Origin: DATIBL01 sp035457505
GTDB lineage: Bacteria; Patescibacteriota; Minisyncoccia; Phycocordibacterales; UBA6899
Assembly: GCA_035457505.1 (NCBI GenBank)
Contig: DATIBL010000098.1
Span: forward strand, 1 to 15,884
Direction: 5' to 3'
Length of the DNA: 15,884 bases
Position numbers and translations under genes: made by a program. The notes under the pieces were generated by a model. It saw only the letters and a program-made list of their open reading frames with translations. It made no database searches and was not told where the DNA came from. This document shows, in pieces, positions 6,138-15,100 of the stretch. The first letter of the stretch is position 1. Every line of letters begins with the position of its first letter.

Positions 6138-9100
6138 ATGAGGAGAATAGTGGCGTTCGGCGCGCTCGCGATCAGGGCGGTGCGCGCACGTTTTCGTTAT
6201 GTTCTCGCTCTTGTTGCGATCATCGTACTCTTCTCTGCCGCAGGTTTTGTGATCGCAGAGCGCGAGGCCGTGCTGTATGTTTTTCCGAACATGATCGGCG
6301 GAGAGGGATGGGAAAATCCTGATGGCGCCTTGATCCAGGATTACTCCCCGGACGCGCAGTTCGGCGATGTTGCTCGCGATGCGTCCGCATGGGTTGCGAT
6401 GGGAGAGCTCAAAGAGGCTGCGCTGACCCCCGTTGAAAACACTCAGGGTGCGATGCCCGAGGAAGGTGAGCCGCAACCCGCTGCGCCAGTATCTTCGGAG
6501 TCTCAATCCGAACCGACTGATGATTCGGCTGAGTCCAATGTCCCCGCAGCAACTCCCGATGCTTCTGCTGCTCCCGCCTCGGCCGAACCGCCACTCTCAG
6601 AACCGTCTCCGTCTGAGAGCGCTCCGACCGATGGAGCACTGCGTACTCCCAGCACGTTCACCGATCTCATTGCGACGTTCGCCTCCGCACCGCGCGCCTT
6701 TGCGCAAGATCTGATGCCCGCTGCCACGATTGAATCGGCAGATCAGAACAGCGTTCCAGAAGGCGCGACAGACAGCGTTTCGTCGGATGATCCGATGGCT
6801 GCACCGGAAGTGTTTTTGCCAGCCAGTACAGAAACGTCGACTCCCGCTGGAACCGAGACGGCCTCGACGTCGATCGAGGGGATCGTTGATCGCGTACTGG
6901 ATGCGATCCGCGAGGATGACCGCGCTCCGGCGTCGGCGCGGTCCGTTGCACTCTGTGTTACGGTCGGCGTTCCCTGTCGGTTGCTCGAGTTCTCTGGCTT
7001 CGGGATTGGCGGTGCACTTGAGGGTCGCGTGTTCTCCGGCGCAACGCTCGAGGTTTCTGTCGCCTCTCTTGGAGGCGAAGCGGATGGCATCCATGATACC
7101 CTCATTGCGCGTGCGTATCACGATGGAGTTTGGACCTTGCTCGGGGAGGAGGAGCTTTCCGAAGAGCGTTCCGGCGCAACGCGCGGTGGATATCTTTCGT
7201 TCCCGCTTGATCCGATCGATGCATGGGAAGATCTCGACGATCTGACGCTCGTGATCGAGTACGTGAATGCCTCCGGTGCTGCAGCGGAAGTGCGTGTCGA
7301 TAGTGCATGGATATCGGCAACATACGAGGCCGCTGATTTGCTCGACACAGAGAGTACATCGCCGGCGAACGTGATCCGCACGCTCGCGGTGAAGGATGCT
7401 GCGATGCGCGCTGATCGACGAGATACCCTCGCGCTTCCTGATCGTTCGGCTGTGCGTTTTGTTCATGCCAGCGAGCGTGCGAACGCGAAGCTTCTGATCA
7501 AGACCGATCGGGAGACCTATCGCGCGCTCGGGAGCATAGAGACGTACTTCAACGTGACGAATCTCTCTTCGGAGCCGGAAGAATTCCACCTTGAGTTCCA
7601 TGCGCCGACCTCTTCTGCGCGCTTCCGCACGCTCGAGCGCTGGACGCGCGGAGTGCCGATCTCCGTCGCGACGCTCGCAACGAAGCCGGTTGCCTATTTC
7701 TGCGAGAGCGGATGGATGGCGACGACGTCGGAGGAAACACGCTATGCCTGTGCGATGCCCGAGGAGGTTCGCACGTGCGATGAGCTCAATCAGGATGGGA
7801 CCAACTGCGTTGCTGGCGGAGCGCGCACCGATGTCGGACTCGAGACAATCTCGCGTGATGCATGGAAGCCGCTTCTGCTTGATCGGGGATCGTTCCGCGA
7901 TGAGAGCGGACTGTTCGCCCGTGCGATCGAAGCTATTGTCGGAGAATTACCAGAGGATGCGATCCCTGATGCGGCTTCTGAGCGGTCGTATGCTCCCGAG
8001 ACGATCCTCCTCGCTCCTGGACAGACGGCGTACTTCCGTGCAGCGATCGATGTGCCGATGAATGCGCGCGGAGAATTCTTCATCGAAGCGGCGGCACGTT
8101 CCGGCGCGTTCGGTCTCGTGGATCTCGGATGGGAAGGTTCGTGGAATTGGCGCATCCCGATCGCGATCGATCAAAGCGGACTTGCTGAGGCGATGCAGTT
8201 CGTTGTGCCGGTCGATCTCTCGCTTGCGCCCGACGCGTTCTGGTCGCGCGTGATGGAGAGCGGAGCAGATATTCGTTTTTCCGATGCGCTCGGAACGCGC
8301 GAGTTGCCGTTCTGGCTTGCCGACTGGGATCGCGAACGCCGCGAGGGAAGAGCGTGGGTCGCGATCGGCGCACCATCGCATGGAACGAGCACGATGATCC
8401 AGCTCTACTACGGCGATCCCGACGCGACTCCGATCTCCGATCCGATCCTCCCGTTCCGCACTGATGTTCCGACCCCGCGCTATCGTTTGCTCGGGTCGTC
8501 GCAGTCCGATGTGACCGTGCACGTTCTTGCGCTCGCAGATGGCGTGACTGCAGGTTTCTCCGACGGGGAGCTCAAGGTGCTCTCGCGCGGAGAGAGCCTC
8601 GTTGCCGATGTCCCTGCCGGATCGATCGTACGTGCGGATGGTCCGATCGAGGCATCGGCATATGCGCCTGAGGCGAGCGCGTGGCTGGTGCCGTATTCGT
8701 ATGCCGGGGAGCAGTTCATGACCGTCGATCCGTCGATCGCGCGCATGCTCGAACCCGCACTTGCGGAGGCCGAGCGGAGCATCGATTTTCTTCCGCTCGG
8801 CGAGACGGAGCGCGAGATCGTTGATGCGGACGGAAACGGAGAGGGGATCGATGTGATTCCCAGCAGTACCGTTTCGATCCCGCTTCCGGATAGCCGCTCG
8901 GCGCGCTTTCTCTCCGACGGTCCTGTCCTTGCAGCGCTTGCGATGGACGCGTCGCGCGTCCCGCTTGCTCCGATCGCAGGCGAGCCGCTCCTTGGACTCG
9001 CACTCGGACGCTCGGTGATCGGTGCATTCTCGGATGGAACAGGATTCACGGTATTCTGCGAGCGCGGGATCCGCCGCGATATCGACGGCCGACGCGCAGG

Positions 9101-12100
9101 TGCGGTCGTACAGAACGATTCCTGTGCGATCGGATCTGGCGAAAATGCGGATGCGTTTCGGATCGCTCCGACACGTGGCGCACTCGCACTCGCGTTCATG
9201 GATCCTCTTCGTGTTCCCGAGGCTGCTCCGCGAAGCGCTTGGAGCGCGCATTATGCGCTTCCTGATGCGACCGATCGCATCATCGTACTCTGCGATGGCG
9301 ATCGATCGACCGAGGTTGGCGTATTCGCACCGACACGCACGCTGCTTGCATCGTCCACCTGCGTTGCACGCGGCGCGTTCCCGGCGCATGCGATCATCGA
9401 TGCGCCGCTCGGTACGGTGTTTCCCGCATCAAGCGATGTCCGTTCGCTCGATATCCCTTCGCGGACGTTCGGATTGTATGTGCGCTCCGCCGGCTCCGAT
9501 CCCTCGCGCGGCACTGTGCGGATGCAGGGGAGCGTCGGATCGCGCGGTGCGACGCCCCTCTCTGCCCCGGCGCTTTTTGGCGGCGAAGAGTTCGTTATCC
9601 CTGGTGAGCATCGCCTGCTCGACCGCAACGATGATGGAGAACCCGTCGTCCATGCGAACGATCTGGTCATTGAGAAGCGTGAATTTTCAGCTCGCGAAAA
9701 GCCGACGTTCACATTTCGGTATCGCGATCGCGCCGAGGGTCCGATCGACAGCATCCGCGAAGCGTTCGGCGCACGGCCATTTGTCGTGGAGCGCGTGCGC
9801 GTCGTTCATCAGCACCTCGGAGAGATTCCGGTCACGGCTGAAATTGTCTATGGGGAGGGTTTCGAGTGGACGCTCACGCTTGCTGACGGAATGGAAAAGC
9901 TTCGTCCGGGAAAATATCGCCTCGAGGTCACGATCGATGACTCCGGCGAGGAAGTGACGGACGCGTTCGATTTCTTCTTCGGCGTCTTGGCACTCAACAC
10001 AGATCGCTCGGTCTATGTACCCGGCGACACGATGCATCTTGCGATGGGTGCGCTTTCCGACAACGGCAATACGATCTGCGATGCGCGTTTGAAGCTCTGG
10101 ATCCGCGACCCCTCCGGCGTCGAGACCGAAATTCCAGTGAAACAAAGCGGGATGTGCAACGGCAATAACATCGTTGACGTGCCGGATTACACTGCGGACT
10201 ATCCTGTTGCTGCAACTGGACTCTATCGCATCAAGCTTGTCCGTTTCGATGGCGAAGAGAACATGGCCGCGCAGTCGGAGGAGGAGATCGAGGTCCGAGA
10301 GTCAGTGCCGTACGTCGTCGAACGTTCTGGTCCGACGCGTATTTACCCGCTCGCGCACTATCCGATGACGATCACGATCCGCGCGCTCCGTGATTTTTCG
10401 GGACGCGTGATCGAGAAGATTCCTGGGGATTTTACGGTGATCGATCGCGGAAACGCCGATCTCGAGCGAGAAGGCGATGCGATCACGGCTTCCTGGGATC
10501 TCACAATGCTCGAGGGAGAGACACGGACGTTCACCTATACTTTCGATGCACCCGATCGCAGTCCGTATCTTTTCCGCGTCGGTCCGTTAACGCTTGCCGC
10601 AGATGAGGGACCAGGCTTCGTTGAGGCCCGCACGTGGCAGATCGCGTCTGACGCTGCGGGAAAGATGATGATCTACTGGGATCGCGCATATACGCCGACA
10701 GGATGGACGTGCGTGTCGTGTCTGACGACCGATCCGTTCTATCAGCGTTTTGCTGTCGGATCGTCGACATTCGGTGGTTCGGGAGGAACTGCAACGCATA
10801 CGCCGACCGCCGCAGCGACAATCTATGTGACGGCCTCAACTGGTGTTGGTCCGAATACGACGAACAACACCAATAATGCTCCGCTCAATCACACACACAC
10901 ACTGACGCCGCAAATCGGAGCAGCATCAAATAATCCCGCATATCGGGAACTGCGTGTCTTGCAGTCGAATAGTGCCGGCGACCCGGCTTCGATTCCGGGT
11001 GGCGCTATCGCGATGTTCGATATCGCGTCCTCATCGCTGCCGTCCGGCTGGTATCGTTACGCGCCGCTTGACGGACGGTTCCCTCGTGGCGAGAACGGAT
11101 CAGTCTCGACTGGGGGATCGGCGACGCACACGCACACGGCGACCGGAACGCTCTCAACCTCTGTCGGATCCGGGTTTCGTTCACAGACGAACGTCGCATC
11201 AGGGGCAAGCGTGACGCATACACACACGCTCTCTGCAACGACCACCACCACAATGAACCACGAGCCCCCGTACGTCGAAGTGCTCTATGCGCAGCTTCCG
11301 GCGACCTCTACTCCATCAAATTACATGATCGGCATGTGGGACAATACTCCGCCTGATGGATGGGTCTCACTTTCAGACGAAGCTGGTACGTTCAGCGGAA
11401 AATTCCTTAAGGCGTCGACAACCTATGGTGCGACCGGTGGATCGTCGAGCCATGCTCATGGTGATCTCTTGAATGCTACGACCTCGGCTCCGTCTGCGAC
11501 GAACAACTACAACGCTAGCGCATCGAACGCACAGGCGCCTGGGACGCATACGCATCAGATCGACATCACCGGTTTTTCGACCGACGACCACACCCCGCGA
11601 TATGTCGAGGTGGTCTTTGCCAAACGCTTAAGCGGCATCGTGCTCTATGCGCAGAACACGTATCGTATTTACGCAAACACAAATGCGATCACCCCGACCG
11701 ATCCCTGGCCGACCGGTCCATCGGACCTTGATGAAAATACGCCGATCAATTCAGCGGCGATCTCAACAAAACCCGGAAGCATCGTGCGATTGCGCATGTC
11801 GCTTGGAGTTGCAAACTCGACTTCGACGCCGGGCATTGATGCATTCAAGCTCCAGTATGCGCAAACGACAGATTGCGCAGGGACCCTGAACTGGTCGGAT
11901 GTGTCCTCGGTTGGGTCGACGACTGCGCTTTGGAGAGGATACAACAACGCGGCTGTCACCGACGGCGCGACGCTTGCATCGCTCCTCCTCTCGACGGCGT
12001 CGTCCACCGAATCGTATACGGAAGCGAATCCTTCGACGACGACGCCGAACCAGATCGACATCGGCAAGGAGGGCGAGTGGGACTGGGTGGTCGAGCAGCA

Positions 12101-15100
12101 TCTCGCGAATGCTGGCGTGAATTATTGCTTCCGCATGACACTTTCTGATGGCACGCCGCTCAATACGTACGCGGCATATCCCGAGATTCTCACGAATGCC
12201 GCGCCGAATCAGGCAGAGCTCTTAGCGCTCTTTGACAATGAGAAGATCGGCACGACATCGCCAGCGTTTACCTTTTCGGCGAGCGATCCGGAAGGCAATG
12301 ATCTCGACTATGAGATCCAGATCGACACCTCAAGCATCTTTGCCGCACCGGTCGTGGACCGCGATTCGACGGTGAATCCGGAACTGTTCGACAATGTCTC
12401 CAATCCGGTGAATAAGGCGCCGTTCAACTCAGGCGATACGATCACCACGCAGGTCACCGGCCTCTCGAATAACACGACCTATTGGTGGCGTGTGCGGGCG
12501 AAAGATCCGAATGGGTCCAATGCTTGGGGGGCATGGTCCACTGCGCGCAGCTTTACGACCGATACCACGGTGACCGTTTCGACCTGGTTCCAGACCACCG
12601 ATCCGCAGTTCAATAACGGGAACACGCTTGTCGGAGTTGAAGCAACGACGACAGACAGCGTGACGCTCATCTCCGGATCGACGACCGGCGCGTTCTACGG
12701 CCCGCTCATCGATTTCGACGTGCGCACGATCGGCACCGTCTGGGGGTCGCTCGCGTTCAATGATCTTGAGAGTGCGGGGGATATCAAATACCACCTCGAA
12801 TATCTTTCTGCGACCGACACCTGGGCACTGATCCCTGATGGCGACCTTGGCGGAAATCTCGCCGGATTCGACGCATCTCCCGTCTCGCTTTTATCTATCG
12901 ACCCGAATACCTACGATCGCATCCGTATCCGCGCGGACTTCACGAATATTGCAGGGTCGCCGCGGTTGAATGATTGGACGCTTTCCTGGGGCTTCACGGT
13001 CAATACGCCGACTCTGTATGTTCCGTTCGATAACGCCATTGTTTCGACCACCACGCCGGTCTTTGAATTTCTTGCGACCGATCCGCAGTCAGACTCGGTG
13101 ACCTATCAGATCTCTTGGTCGACATCGCCCTTGTTCACTTCGTCGACGACCCGCGAATCCAATTTTCACGCGGGATTCCAGAATCTCTCGAACCCTCCCG
13201 ACACCGATCCGTTTGATTCCGGAGGACGCATGCGATTTACGGTGCAGGGAGCCGATGCGCTGACCGGCTCATCGACCTATTTCTGGCGCGTTCGCGCGCG
13301 CGATCCTCTGGGCGGCAATACGTATTCGTTCTGGTCCGATGTGTGGAGCCACACGGTAAGCACGACGACCACGGTTGCGACATGGTATCAGACGGCTGAT
13401 GGGCAATTCGATACCGATGCGCTCACGAGTTTCGAGATCTACGGCGCCGGATCGCTTCGGGTGGCGACAAATACCGGCGAGGCGATGATCGCGTATGGCG
13501 AGGGAACGGTGCAGACGCCGCGCTACCGGATCTGGAATGGAACTGCGCTCGGCGGCGAATCCTCTGCGCTCGGCGTTGGGGCGACGATCCAGTGGGTTGT
13601 CTTGCGGGCCTCGAGTGTGATCGGGGAATATATGCTGGCGACGCTCGGCAGCGATCGCGACGTGAATGTGCAGGTGTATGACGATGGTGCGTGGGGGAAT
13701 GCAATGGAGATGACTTCGTCTGCGCCATCGCTCTCGACGCGAGGATTCGACGTGGCATATGAGACGCTCTCCGGTCGGGCGCTTGTGGTGTCCTGCGACG
13801 GGAACGCCGATCCGTCGTACCGCATCTGGGACGGCGCGGCGTGGGCAGCGACCGGAACGATCGACGTGACCGGCTCGAACAACTGCGAATGGGTCCGCCT
13901 TGCGTCCGATCCTGTGTCCGATGAGATCATTCTGCTCGAGCGCGATACCGGATCGCGCTATGAGGCGCAGGTGTGGAATGGAACAAGCTGGGGATCGACG
14001 ACCACGCTCGGCTCGATGATCGAGTTCGCACACGAGGGAATGGCCGTCGAGTATGAGGAGAGCGGGAATCAGGCAATCATTGCGGTGTCGAACGGCGGCA
14101 ATGCGAATTTCACTTGGAGCGCTTGGAACGGGACGTCGTGGTCTGCACCGGCCACCCAAGGCCTCGGCGACGATTTCGAGTGGGGGAACCTTCGTCGCGA
14201 TCGCGGGTCGGATGCAATGACGCTCTGCTATGTCGATCACGACAACGACATCGGAGCCGTGCGCTGGAATGGCGCAGCGTGGATCGCTTTCGTGGAACTT
14301 GAGACAGCAGGGGCGACGAAGGATGGGCGCGATGTCGATTGCGTGTACGAGAACACGGCGGGCCGCGATGCGTTCTCGTTCGTCGGCTACAGCGATACGA
14401 CGAATACGCGCTATCGCTATTGGAATGGCGCGGCGTGGCAAGCGGAGGCATCGATCTCGACGATCGCGAACACCTTTACCGATCAGCTCGCCCGCGCGAT
14501 GGATGATCGCATCCTCGGCGTGTTCTTCGAGAACGCGACGCTTGATCTCGAGTTCTCGGATTGGAACGGGACGGCATGGAGTGCAACGCAGACGATCGAG
14601 GGGAGTCCCTCGGTGACGACATCGCCATACGGAGAACCCTTCATGATCGCAACGAAGAATCCGCCGACCCGGGCGACGATCATTTCAACGTCGATCGATT
14701 TCGACGACGGCGTGTCGCCGGCGTGGAAGCGGATCAGCTGGTCGTCCTCGCAATATGGCTCAAGCACACTCGCGATCCAGGTCGAATATCTCAACGCCTC
14801 CGGGACCTGGGCACTCATTCCCGACTCGGACCTTCCGAATAATTCTGTGGGGACGACGACAGGTCCGATCTCGATCGGCTCGCTTGATACGGTGATCTAC
14901 AATCAAATCCGACTGCGCGGCAGCGGCACCTGCGTGCTCGGCGCGTGTCCGTATCTGCATGACTGGCGCGTCGAATGGGCCGAGGGGATCCGAATTTCCG
15001 GAACTGCGAAGGAGCACAATCTTACGACAAACGTGTTGAGCGGCACGGTCGGCGTCGCCGTGAATGGCAATTTGCAGGTCGGAAAGACCGGAACGATCGT

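Noticed and set aside
7947..9389. A 480-codon open frame on the minus strand
   Set aside because: It lies wholly inside the giant gene and its product is rich in Arg with no recognisable domain. Frequent GATCG and GC-rich codons leave few stops on the opposite strand.
10659..11624. Prophage tail fibre gene
   Set aside because: The collar-like modules are inside one continuous frame with an N-terminal membrane anchor and DUF2341. No other phage gene occurs in the window.
13269..14441. A 390-codon open frame on the minus strand
   Set aside because: It is antisense to the propeller repeats; the Arg/His-rich product is a mirror of regular + strand codons, with no SD or domain.
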